DNA of 64,000 bases, taken from assembly GCF_900142575.1 (NCBI RefSeq), contig NZ_FRBI01000034.1, forward strand, positions 1 to 64,000, given 5' to 3'. Made by a program: the position numbers and the translations under genes. The stretch is from Actinacidiphila paucisporea (lineage in GTDB: Bacteria > Actinomycetota > Actinomycetes > Streptomycetales > Streptomycetaceae). Position 1 is the stretch's first letter; every line of letters begins with the position of its first letter. Shown in pieces: positions 25,542-33,870 of the stretch. Below the pieces are notes generated by a model, which was given only the letters and a program-made list of their open reading frames with translations, did not search any database and was not told the origin of the DNA.

Positions 25542-26795
25542 CTACTGGTGCAGCAGGTGGAGGTCGACGGCGTCGGCCAGCGCCTGCATGCCGGCCGCGT
25601 TCGGGTGGAGGTGGTCGCCCGAATCGAAGCGGGGGTCGAGCGCCGAGGGATCGGCCGGGTCGGCGACGGCCTTCTCGAAGTCGACCACCCCGTCGAAGGC
25701 GCCGCTGGTGCGGATCCAGGTGTTGGCCGCCTGCCGGAGGGCGTCGGCGGAGCCGCTGTAGTAGCCGCTGCCCTTGTCCGGCAGGAGGGTGGCACCGATG
25801 ATCCTGACTCCGGCGGCGTGGGCCTGGCCGATCAGGTTCCGGTAGCCGTCGATCAGATCCTGCGCGGTGAGCGGGCCGCCGCCGGGTCCGGCGTTGTTGC
25901 CGATGTCGTTGATACCCTCCATGAGGATCACGTCGCGCACTCCGGCCTGGCCGAGAGCGTCGTGGGCGAAGCGTTTGGTGGCGCTGACGCCTTGCCAGAT
26001 GTTGGGCACGTCGGTCAGCACGCGGTTACCGCCGATGCCCGCATCCACCACTCCCATCGGGCTGGTGGCCGCCAGCCGCCGGGCCAGGTCGTCGGGCCAG
26101 CGCTGGTACGTACCCGTCGGCGTGTTGTACCCGTCGGTGATGGAATCGCCGAAGGCGACGACGACGCCGCGGGCGTCGGGCGAGACGACGTCGAGACCGG
26201 ACAAGTAGTACCAGGACGTGGTCGACGCGATGTAGTTGCCGTCGCCCGCCTCAGCCGTGTGGTCGCCCGCGGCGGACAGGTAGGTGGTGTCGAACGCGTC
26301 GGAGTGCCAGGTCGCGGAACTGGTCGCGTTCGGCAGGTAGACGCTGGCCAGGATGTTGTGGTCGGCGGAGACCGCCATCGGGACCGGGTCGCTGACGACC
26401 TCCGCCCCCGCGGCGATCGTCACCGAGGTGCGGTGCCCGAAGGTGACCGCGTGCTCGGTGTGGGGGACCGCGGTGGCCCGGTCGGCCTGTACGGCCACGT
26501 TCGTCGCCCCGATCGTCAGCGGGGTGGTGCCGCGCAGGTTGGACAGGTGGATACGCAGCGAATGCCCGTTGATGCTGGAGTGGACGACCATCCGGATGGT
26601 CCGGTTGTCGAAGTTGGGTCCGCCGATGGTCATGCTGGGCGACCACGCCGCCAGCTGCCCACTGCCGGGTGCCGAGCCGCCCTTGGTGGGTGCGGTGGGC
26701 GCGGCGGGTGCGGAGGGTGCGGCGCCCAGCAGGGCGGCCACGATCGCGGTCGCCGCCGCCAGCACCGGCAGCTTTCGTGTCTTGGCGAGGATCAT
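25542..26795 (-). CDS. Secreted SGNH/GDSL hydrolase
   Basis: 417 residues with a signal peptide cut near 32 and AAAGG 6 nt before the ATG. An N-terminal beta-sandwich domain (about 45-185) precedes the SGNH domain: block I VVAFGDSITDG, block II near GIGGNRVLTD, block III EGINDIG and the Asp-His pair in SGDHLHPNAAGM. This two-domain layout is that of secreted GDSL esterases related to rhamnogalacturonan acetylesterases and sialate esterases in Streptomyces. It follows the beta-helix gene by 30 nt on the same strand and is probably co-transcribed, so it may deacetylate the glycan that protein handles. Confidence 0.88.
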   Translation of the reverse strand: MILAKTRKLPVLAAATAIVAALLGAAPSAPAAPTAPTKGGSAPGSGQLAAWSPSMTIGGPNFDNRTIRMVVHSSINGHSLRIHLSNLRGTTPLTIGATNVAVQADRATAVPHTEHAVTFGHRTSVTIAAGAEVVSDPVPMAVSADHNILASVYLPNATSSATWHSDAFDTTYLSAAGDHTAEAGDGNYIASTTSWYYLSGLDVVSPDARGVVVAFGDSITDGYNTPTGTYQRWPDDLARRLAATSPMGVVDAGIGGNRVLTDVPNIWQGVSATKRFAHDALGQAGVRDVILMEGINDIGNNAGPGGGPLTAQDLIDGYRNLIGQAHAAGVRIIGATLLPDKGSGYYSGSADALRQAANTWIRTSGAFDGVVDFEKAVADPADPSALDPRFDSGDHLHPNAAGMQALADAVDLHLLHQ

Positions 26796-26825
26796 TTCTG
26801 CCTTTCTTCGGCCCGTGACGGCCGG

Positions 26826-29441
26826 TCAGCTCAGGGCGAAGCCGTCCACCAGGAAGTAGGTGCCGCTGAGCTTGGTCACCGTCAGCGTGTGCGGGGCGTC
26901 GGTCAGGCCGGAGATGGACCAGAGGGTCTGCCGGCTGTGTCTCTGCGGAGTGTTCGCACTGGCAGTGCCCTTGGACACGCCGTCGAGCGTGATGCCGAAG
27001 TCGCCCTCGTCGGAGTTGGTCTCGGTGAAGAAGGCGGCGCCGGTGCCGGTGAAGCTGATCGTGGCGGCCGCACCGTTCTGCTGGGTGTAGTGCACCCCGT
27101 TGTCGAGGTCGCCGTCGCCGCGGGAGCCGCTCGACGACCAGCTGCCGGTGTACGCGACCCGGAGGTCGTCGTCGTCGACGGCGCTGCCGGGCAGGGTGCC
27201 GGGACCCGCGGCCTTGATGATCGCCAGCGCCGCCGCCGGCCAGTTCCCGTCGCTCACCACGGTGGCCTGCTGGAACGTGATGCCGGTGCCGCTGTTGTTG
27301 TAGGCGGCGGTGTCACTGTAGTTGTCATGGATCGAGTCGTCGTGGATGCTCGGCGTCCACAGGTTCGTCCAGAGCGACCCGTTGCCGAAGCGCACCACGT
27401 TGTCGTGGGTCTCCCACAGCGAGCTTCCCTCGTCGTGGTAGATCATGTTGCAGCCGTCGATGCACTCCGACAGGACGTTGCCGGTGAACTCCGAGGGCGC
27501 GGACTGGCCGCCGAGGGTGTAGATCGGACCGCCGTCGAACAGCGCCCCCATGACGCTGTGCACGTGGTTGCCGACCACATGGGCGTCGCCCGCGTAGGTC
27601 GTGCCGTGCAGGCACGGGTTGGGAAGGCCCTGCTTCTCCTGGAGGGTGCAGTCCGAGGCCCAGCCCCAGCCCCAGCCGATGGAGATGCCCGAATACGGGG
27701 TGTAGCCGACGTCGTTGTGCGACAGCGTCGTGCCCCGGCTGTGTCCGACCCAGATGCCGACCGCGTCCGCGTACTCCTGGCCGGGGAACTGCACCACCGT
27801 GCGGGAGACCGTGTTGCCGCTGGTCATCAGGCCGGGCTCGGTCTGGTAGTAGTCGTCGACCTCGCCGACCGCCACGCCGATGCCGGAGGTGTCGGTGATC
27901 GTGCTGCCGGCCACCGTGGAGTCCTGGGTCTGGTCGGCCAGGTCGATCCCGCTGGTGCCGGTGTGCGTGACGGTGTCGCCGGTGAAGGTGATCCGCTGTC
28001 CCCTGTGCACCTGGACGGCGGCCGGGATACGGGCCGGTGCGCGCGTGGTCGGGTCCCAGACGACGCCGGCCTGGTTGTCCACGTAGCCCTCGGCGGTGGG
28101 GGCGGTCCAGGTGGCGCCCTGGAAGGTGATGCCGGAGAAGGTGATGTCGTGCACCGGTGCGATCGGGTCCGGGATCACGGTGAAGCCGTCGACCAGCAGG
28201 TACGACCCGCCGGTCTTGACCACGCGCAGAGTGTGGGACCCCTTGGACAGCCCGGTGACGGAGACCATGGCCTGCTGGGCCAGCCGTACGGGACCGTTGC
28301 CGGAGACCGTCGACACCTTCGTGCCGTCGATGAAGACGTCTGCGCTGCCCTCGTCGCCGTTGCTCTCCGAGAGCATCTGGATGCCGGTGCCGTCGAAGGT
28401 GTAGCTGACCGCGTCGCCGTCGGTGGAGGTGTAGTGCACGTCGGCGTTCAGGTCACCGAGGTGCCGGCCGCCGGAGTAACCCCAACTGCCGGTGTAGACC
28501 GCCCGCCAGTCGGTGTCGTTCAGCGGTGCGAGATGGCCGGGAGTGCCGGAGGCGTCCACCAGCTCCGGGGCGACCGGCAGTTCGACGTCGGCGGTCGCCA
28601 GGTTCTCACCGGGTCGCGGCACGTAGTAGAGGTAGCCGGCGTTCTGGTCGATGTAGAACTGCCCTGGAGTGCCCAGGAGTTGGTAGGCGTTCTCCAGCCA
28701 TGTGATGCCGTCCAGGGTGGGCAGGCCGGCGCCGTTGAAGGGGAAGCCCGGGTTGGGTACCGAGGAGTGGTTGTTGTTCCAGCAGGCGGGGTCCACGGTC
28801 AGGTTCGAACCGCCGGAGGCGGAGGGCGCGATGGAGGCCAGCGGGCAGCGCATCTGCTTCCAGCCGCTGTTGCGCACGACTTCCACCCTGGCCGGATCGG
28901 TCCAACGGGCGTACCCCGGGTCGGCGGTGGTGAAGCCGGTGGCGGTGACGGTGAACCCACTCGGGTCCCGGGTGCCCCGGTCGCGGTCGGCCCGCACTCC
29001 GTTGACGAACAGCTCCCGGCCGGCGGCGCCCGCCGGTATTTTCGCGCGGTAGACGTCCTTCTCGGCGTCGGTCTTGACGAACCCGGTGACCTTGACGGCA
29101 CCGGTGAGCACCGGGTTCTGCCCCGCGGCGGCCTGGTAGACCACCGGGTGCCCGGGCCGTCCGGAGTCCTGGACCCCGAGCCGGAACGGACCGGTGAGCC
29201 GGTAGGTGCCGCCCTGCAGTTCGACGACGACGTCCCCTTCTGCGCCAGGGACCAGCTTCCTCGCCTGGTCCCTGGCGGTGTCCAGCGAACAGGGTCTCTG
29301 CGCCGTACAGGCGGTCCCGTGCCCGTCGGGCGCGACGTGGAGCACATCGGTGTGCGGAGCGGCCTCGGCCGAACCGCCGCTCGACACCCCGAGGGTGACG
29401 GCGGCGACGGCCGCAAGGCATGCAACAACAGCCCTGCGCAT
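26826..29441 (-). CDS. Secreted right-handed beta-helix protein with two repeated beta-sandwich modules
   Basis: 871 residues, signal peptide to about 27, GGAGAAAG 5-7 nt before the ATG. The N-terminus (VLHVAPDGHGTACTAQRPC, PGHPVVYQAAAG) is the standard opening of parallel beta-helix polysaccharide-active proteins, with FPFNGAGLPTLDGITWLENA typical of GH141-like relatives. The helix coils resume at about 430-745. A module of about 115 residues (RVAYTGSW ... VDGFALS) occurs twice: at about 315-425, inserted into the helix, and at the C-terminus (about 755-871). Function is probably glycan cleavage or binding; catalytic residues cannot be assigned. It leads a two-gene operon with the SGNH hydrolase. 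Confidence 0.8.
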   Translation of the reverse strand: MRRAVVACLAAVAAVTLGVSSGGSAEAAPHTDVLHVAPDGHGTACTAQRPCSLDTARDQARKLVPGAEGDVVVELQGGTYRLTGPFRLGVQDSGRPGHPVVYQAAAGQNPVLTGAVKVTGFVKTDAEKDVYRAKIPAGAAGRELFVNGVRADRDRGTRDPSGFTVTATGFTTADPGYARWTDPARVEVVRNSGWKQMRCPLASIAPSASGGSNLTVDPACWNNNHSSVPNPGFPFNGAGLPTLDGITWLENAYQLLGTPGQFYIDQNAGYLYYVPRPGENLATADVELPVAPELVDASGTPGHLAPLNDTDWRAVYTGSWGYSGGRHLGDLNADVHYTSTDGDAVSYTFDGTGIQMLSESNGDEGSADVFIDGTKVSTVSGNGPVRLAQQAMVSVTGLSKGSHTLRVVKTGGSYLLVDGFTVIPDPIAPVHDITFSGITFQGATWTAPTAEGYVDNQAGVVWDPTTRAPARIPAAVQVHRGQRITFTGDTVTHTGTSGIDLADQTQDSTVAGSTITDTSGIGVAVGEVDDYYQTEPGLMTSGNTVSRTVVQFPGQEYADAVGIWVGHSRGTTLSHNDVGYTPYSGISIGWGWGWASDCTLQEKQGLPNPCLHGTTYAGDAHVVGNHVHSVMGALFDGGPIYTLGGQSAPSEFTGNVLSECIDGCNMIYHDEGSSLWETHDNVVRFGNGSLWTNLWTPSIHDDSIHDNYSDTAAYNNSGTGITFQQATVVSDGNWPAAALAIIKAAGPGTLPGSAVDDDDLRVAYTGSWSSSGSRGDGDLDNGVHYTQQNGAAATISFTGTGAAFFTETNSDEGDFGITLDGVSKGTASANTPQRHSRQTLWSISGLTDAPHTLTVTKLSGTYFLVDGFALS

Positions 29442-29741
29442 GTTCTTTCTCCAGACGGCGGGCGACGATGAGGGAGATACGTCCTATGAATGTACGGGAG
29501 CACGCGGTTGCTTCCTAGATCGCGCCCGCATTTTCCTGCAGGAGATCGGACCTTTCCGTAGTCCGCAACCGTCCTACTCCGTGGGGCCGTCGAGGCTTGA
29601 CCGCTGTATCGGGGGGGTGCGACGGCCTGTCGGCCCACGGGCTTCGCCCGCCCTCCGGGCGCCGGACGTGCCACCCGTCCACGGCGCCCGCACGGTCGTG
29701 GAGCCCCCGCAGGCCACCGACCAGTCGACGCCCCCGACCCG
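29442..29741. other. 300-bp intergenic stretch
   Basis: Contains the promoter region of the beta-helix gene on the minus strand. No coding frame is supported. Confidence 0.45.
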
Positions 29742-30140
29742 TCAGTCCGGAGTGTCGTAGGTGACGCGGGCGGCTTGCACCTCGTCCATGTGCTCTTCCG
29801 CCCAGTCCTTGATCGCGCGCATCACCGGCAGCAGCGAGCGGCCGAGGGGGGTGAGCTCGTAGGCGACGCGCACCGGGACGGCAGGGGTCACGGTCCGCGA
29901 CACCAGACCGTCGCGTTCGAGATGCCGCAGGGTCTGTGTCAGCATCTTCTGGCTCACGCTGGCCAGCCTGCGCTGCAGTTCGGAGTACCGCCGTGGCCCG
30001 TCGGCAAGCGCGTTGACGACGAGGCTGACCCACTTGTCGGCGATGCGGTCCAGCAGTTGCCGGGCGGGGCACTCGGCGAGGTAGGCGTCGTAAATGATGC
30101 TCGCCTCGGCCCGGCGCTGGGAGGCGGTGCGGGTGGGCAT
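29742..30140 (-). CDS. HxlR-family transcriptional regulator
   Basis: 132 residues with GGAGAG upstream of the ATG. The HxlR winged helix is complete: CPARQLLDRIADKWVSLVVN, RRYSELQRRLASVSQKMLTQ, LRHLERDGLVSRTV and YELTPLGRSL. The conserved Cys24 at the domain start is the kind used for redox or aldehyde sensing in some members. It is divergent from a quinone oxidoreductase-like gene, with a dyad between them, the classic layout for quinone or carbonyl-stress control. Confidence 0.9.
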   Translation of the reverse strand: MPTRTASQRRAEASIIYDAYLAECPARQLLDRIADKWVSLVVNALADGPRRYSELQRRLASVSQKMLTQTLRHLERDGLVSRTVTPAVPVRVAYELTPLGRSLLPVMRAIKDWAEEHMDEVQAARVTYDTPD

Positions 30141-30184
30141 CTTGGCTCTCCTTCCGGTGCCTTGGGCACCTCGAAGTGCGTACT

Positions 30185-30214
30185 TACCGCTGGAGAGTAG
30201 TGCTCTCTACGGTA
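30185..30214. promoter_or_regulatory. Dyad between the HxlR and oxidoreductase genes
   Basis: Nested inverted repeats: TACCG (30185-30189) with CGGTA (30210-30214), and GAGAG (30193-30197) with CTCTC (30203-30207). Position and symmetry fit an HxlR operator. Confidence 0.55.
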
Positions 30215-30219
30215 GCCAC

Positions 30220-31176
30220 ATGATCGCTGAAGAGAAGATGCGGGCGGTGGTCGCCCGCGGCTACGGCGGGTCCGAGGTACTCAAGTCGGTGACGGTCCCG
30301 CTGCCCGAGCCCGGTCCCGGGCAGGTGCGGATCCGCGTCGAGGCCGCGACCGTCAACCCCGTCGACCTGGTCACCCGTTCCGGCGCGCTCGTCGAAGCAG
30401 GGCTGATGGCGCCCCGCGAACACACGGGCATCGGATGGGACGTCGCGGGCGTGGTCGACCGGCTCGGAGGGGGCGTGACGGCGTTCGCACCGGGGCAGCG
30501 GGTGATCGGCCTGCGCGACCTGCTCGACGTGTCGTTGGGCGCCTACGCCGAATACCTGGTCCTGGACGCCACGGCTGTCGCGCCCGCGCCGCCCGGCGCC
30601 TGTCCCGCGGCCGCAGCGACGCTGCCGTTGAACGGCCTCACCGCCCTCCAGTCCCTGGACCTGCTCGACCTCGTCACCGGCGATGTGGTGCTGGTGACCG
30701 GAGCCACCGGGGCGGTCGGCGGCTTCGCCGTCGAACTGGCGGCACGGCGCGGCCTGCGCGTCGTCGCCCAAGCCGGCGCCGACGACGAGGAGTGCGCTCG
30801 AAGCCTCGGCGCGGAGTGGGTCGTCGGCCGTGACGCCTGCGACCTGGCGGGCGATGTCCGCCGCCTGGTTCCGGGCGGCGTCGCCGGCGCGCTCGACACC
30901 GCGGGGCTCGGCATCCGCGCGCTGGCCGCCGTCCGCACCAGGGGCTCCTACGTCACGATGGTCGGCGGTTCAGCGCCACCGCCGTTGCGTGGCATCTGCG
31001 TCCACCAGCAGTGGATCAGTGCTGACGGGGGCGCCCTGGCCGGTCTCGCCGCCATGGATCTGAGCTTGCGGGTCGCTGACGTCCTCCCGCTCGAGCGCGC
31101 GGCCGAGGCGCATGATCGCCTCGCCGCGGGCGGGATACGCGGCCGACTGTTGCTGACTCCTGCAGACGAGGCCTGA
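30220..31176 (+). CDS. NADPH:quinone oxidoreductase-like zinc-free MDR dehydrogenase
   Basis: 318 residues from the ATG at 30220; a second ATG six codons later is a possible start and neither has a strong ribosome binding site. GroES-like domain about 7-120 (GPGQVRIRVEAATVNPVDLV), then the Rossmann domain with VLVTGATGAVGGFAVELAAR. The zinc-site cysteines of alcohol dehydrogenases are absent, so it belongs to the quinone/enone reductase branch (QOR). It would reduce quinones or enones with NADPH in the cytoplasm and is probably derepressed by the adjacent HxlR protein. Confidence 0.87.
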   Translation: MIAEEKMRAVVARGYGGSEVLKSVTVPLPEPGPGQVRIRVEAATVNPVDLVTRSGALVEAGLMAPREHTGIGWDVAGVVDRLGGGVTAFAPGQRVIGLRDLLDVSLGAYAEYLVLDATAVAPAPPGACPAAAATLPLNGLTALQSLDLLDLVTGDVVLVTGATGAVGGFAVELAARRGLRVVAQAGADDEECARSLGAEWVVGRDACDLAGDVRRLVPGGVAGALDTAGLGIRALAAVRTRGSYVTMVGGSAPPPLRGICVHQQWISADGGALAGLAAMDLSLRVADVLPLERAAEAHDRLAAGGIRGRLLLTPADEA

Positions 31177-31234
31177 GGCGGGCCCGTCCACGCGATCGCG
31201 GCGCGTACCCACGAACACTGCGGGCGGCGACCGG

Positions 31235-32176
31235 TCATTCCGGCTGGGGGAGTGGTGAACGGGACAGCGCTTCCGGGGCCGCCGGCGACGGCACCCGCTT
31301 GTGCCGGCGCGTCATGCCGACGCCGACCAGGACGACGACCATGCCCGTGACGATCCGCGGGTTGAGGGCCTCGCCGAGGACGATCGCTCCCAGCACGACG
31401 GAGACGACCGGTAGCAGGTAGCCGACTGTCGCGGCGTTCGTCGCACCCTCGTCCGCGATGATGCGGTACGTGAGGTGGAAGGTGATCCCGGTGGCGAAGA
31501 TCCCGAGGACGGTGACCGCGATCAATGCCTTGGCGGGGAGATGGACCGCCACGAGGCCGCCGGCCGGCAGGGTGAGCGCCGTGAGTCCGGCCGCGGCGAC
31601 GAGTTGAGCCGCGGACAGGGAGAGGGTGGGGATGCCCCTGCCCACGAGATGGCGGGCCATGTAGGCGAAGCCGACGGCGTAGCTCGCCGCCGCGGCGAGG
31701 ATGGCCAGTGCGCCCCAGCCGACGGGCCCGGTCTGCGACCACGGGGCGAAGATCAGCACCGTTCCTGCGAAGCCGAGGACGAGCCCGGCCAGCCGGACGG
31801 GCGGCAGTCCGCGTTCGGTGCCGACGGCGGTACCGATCAGCACCGACCACAGCGGTGTCGTGGCGTTGAGTACGCCGGCCAGGCCGGAGCTGACACTTCT
31901 CTCGCCGAGGCTGAACATGGCGAACGGCAGGGCGTTGCAGAAGAAGGCCGCGACGACGATGTGGCGCCAAAGGGTGCGGCCCCGCGGAAGCCGGTGGCGC
32001 GCCCTGAGGCACAGGACCAGCAGGACGGCCGCCCCCAGGGCGCAGCGGCTGAACGTGACCTGGACGGGAGCCAGGGCGGCCAGAGCCAGTTTGATCCACA
32101 GGAAAGTGGATCCCCACAGCAGGGCGAGCACACCCAGCCGTGCCCCCACCCATGCCCGGCCTGCGGCGCTGTTCAC
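31235..32176 (-). CDS. DMT-superfamily (EamA) exporter
   Basis: 313 residues from a GTG at 32176 with GAGGGG 7 nt upstream; the frame is open further but the added part is Pro/Gly-rich and poor. Ten hydrophobic segments form two EamA repeats, the first opening LGVLALLWGSTFLWIKLAL and the second GWGALAILAAAASYAVGFAY. Family members export amino acids or other metabolites across the inner membrane. It is divergent from a LysR regulator, which probably controls it. Confidence 0.88.
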   Translation of the reverse strand: MNSAAGRAWVGARLGVLALLWGSTFLWIKLALAALAPVQVTFSRCALGAAVLLVLCLRARHRLPRGRTLWRHIVVAAFFCNALPFAMFSLGERSVSSGLAGVLNATTPLWSVLIGTAVGTERGLPPVRLAGLVLGFAGTVLIFAPWSQTGPVGWGALAILAAAASYAVGFAYMARHLVGRGIPTLSLSAAQLVAAAGLTALTLPAGGLVAVHLPAKALIAVTVLGIFATGITFHLTYRIIADEGATNAATVGYLLPVVSVVLGAIVLGEALNPRIVTGMVVVLVGVGMTRRHKRVPSPAAPEALSRSPLPQPE

Positions 32177-32295
32177 TCGTTGTTCCCCTCGTCCAGGGCC
32201 AGGATCAGGTCGTCCAGGTCCACGATCAGGAACGATGCCAAGGCCTGCCCTCAAGGACAAGCACAGAGAACTGCACTATCGTTAAGCTCCTCTAC

Positions 32296-33219
32296 ATGCT
32301 CGACGTGCGACGCCTGAACCTGCTGCGGGCGGTGGTCACCAGTGGATCGATCACCGCGGCCGCCCGGAACCTCGGTTACTCGCCCTCTGCCGTGAGCCAG
32401 CAGATCACCCTGCTGGAGAAGGAGGCCGGGATCTCGCTGCTCGAACGGATCGGGCGGGGCGTCCGCCCCACGGCGGCCGGGCGGCTCCTCGCCGGGCACG
32501 CGGGCATCATCAGCCACAACCTCGCCGAGGCGGAGACCGCGCTGGCCGACCTGCGCGCAGGGCGTACGGGCAGGCTGGCGATCCGCTACATGTCCTCGAT
32601 CGGCCCCACCGTGGTGGCACCCGCCCTGTCCCGCCTCCGCAAGGAGCACCCGGGGCTGCGGATCGATCTCAGACTCATCGACCCCGAGGACCCGCTGTCG
32701 GTGGCGGACGAGAACAGGGCGGACCTCACGATCATGGTCGGGTCGGGCCGCAGCGTCCCGCAGGGCGTCCATCTGGTGCATCTCCTCGATGACGCCTACC
32801 GCGCGGTGCTGCCTTCGGGGCATCCGCTCGCGGCGCAACGCACCGTCGATCTGGCCGAACTCGCCGGTGAGGCATGGGTCGGCAGCGAAGCGCCGGGCCC
32901 GTGCCTCGTGCCCATCACCGACGCCTGCGCCGCAGCGGGATTCAGTCCGAACTTCGCGGCGTCGAGCGAGGATTACGCCACGGCGCAGGCGTTCGTCGCA
33001 GCGGGCCTCGGCGTCTGCCTCATACCTCGCACGGGGCTGGGCAACCGCCACCCCGGCGTCGCTGTCCGGCGGGTGCGCCGCCCCGAGCCTGTCAGAACGA
33101 TCTACGCCGCAGTGCCGGAGACCACCCTTGAGCAACCCGCCCTGCGCGCGTTGCTCGAAGCGCTCAAGGACGCGGCGAAGGACGAGGGACCGACCACACC
33201 GCGCCCCCGGCGGGGGTAG
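32296..33219 (+). CDS. LysR-family transcriptional regulator
   Basis: 307 residues. The N-terminal HTH (about 1-62) reads MLDVRRLNLLRAVVTSGSIT, AAARNLGYSPSAVSQQITLL and an ERIGRGVRPTAAG wing. The C-terminal half is a substrate-binding-like sensor domain. The ATG at 32296 is the family start; the frame to the left is spurious. It is divergent from the DMT exporter with a 119-bp gap, the usual layout for a LysR protein activating its neighbour. The inducer is unknown. Confidence 0.9.
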   Translation: MLDVRRLNLLRAVVTSGSITAAARNLGYSPSAVSQQITLLEKEAGISLLERIGRGVRPTAAGRLLAGHAGIISHNLAEAETALADLRAGRTGRLAIRYMSSIGPTVVAPALSRLRKEHPGLRIDLRLIDPEDPLSVADENRADLTIMVGSGRSVPQGVHLVHLLDDAYRAVLPSGHPLAAQRTVDLAELAGEAWVGSEAPGPCLVPITDACAAAGFSPNFAASSEDYATAQAFVAAGLGVCLIPRTGLGNRHPGVAVRRVRRPEPVRTIYAAVPETTLEQPALRALLEALKDAAKDEGPTTPRPRRG

Positions 33220-33315
33220 CGGCGCCATCGCGCCACTGCTGCAACGGGTTACTCCGCGACAGCACCGTTCGATCACCTCGTGGACGCGGGAGCACCGCGC
33301 CAGGGAAGGCAGGAC

Positions 33316-33729
33316 ATGACGACCGCTGAGGAGTCCGGCCGGCGCGACCCCGAGCCGCGGCAGGACCTTGTACGGCGGTCGGCGCCGTTCCTGCCCGCCG
33401 GCAGTGAGATTCGGCAGGCGTTCATCTGCCAGAGCGCGCCGAGCTTCTGGTTCTTCGTCATCACCTACGTCACCGGCCTGACGATGTTCCGGAACGAGTA
33501 CCGGTGCGTGGCGGTCACTCAGGACGCCATCCACGTGTTGGACAGCAGCAGGCTGTCGGGCGGAGCCCACCCGCAACGCCTGGCGGCAACGATGCCACGC
33601 CACAGCCGACTCGGCCCGGTCTCCGGACGATGGGGGCAGCTGGACCTCCTCGGCAAGCGTCACTGGGTCCACAAACGCTTCCACGACCAGATCGCTGCCG
33701 CGGACCGGGAGGCCGGCTTCGCTCCCTAG
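33316..33729 (+). CDS. Hypothetical protein with one membrane-like segment
   Basis: 137 residues; the ATG at 33316 follows an AGGGAAGGCAGGAC stretch. One hydrophobic stretch (about 45-60, SFWFFVITYVTGL) sits in an otherwise soluble protein with strand-like segments (CVAVTQDAIHVLD, WGQLDLLGKRHWVHKR), recalling the small PH-like proteins of Streptomyces. The family is not recognised with certainty. It is convergent with the SARP-CGNR gene. Confidence 0.6.
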   Translation: MTTAEESGRRDPEPRQDLVRRSAPFLPAGSEIRQAFICQSAPSFWFFVITYVTGLTMFRNEYRCVAVTQDAIHVLDSSRLSGGAHPQRLAATMPRHSRLGPVSGRWGQLDLLGKRHWVHKRFHDQIAAADREAGFAP

Positions 33730-33870
33730 GTCCGACGGCCCCGGGGGACGGCCCGACGTCCGGCCTGACGCGGGAGGCGCGGGCTGCCGCGAGCACGGAT
33801 TCCGCGCCGACCGCAGCGGCCCACGACCGGGCCCGCTCACCGCTGCCGTGGACCGCGCTCCCCAGCTGCC

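Noticed and set aside
25548..29471. Very long plus-strand open frame (1,307 codons)
   Set aside because: It is the antisense shadow of the SGNH and beta-helix genes: Val/Gly/Arg-rich, no ribosome binding site, no domain, whereas the minus-strand proteins have signal peptides and motifs.
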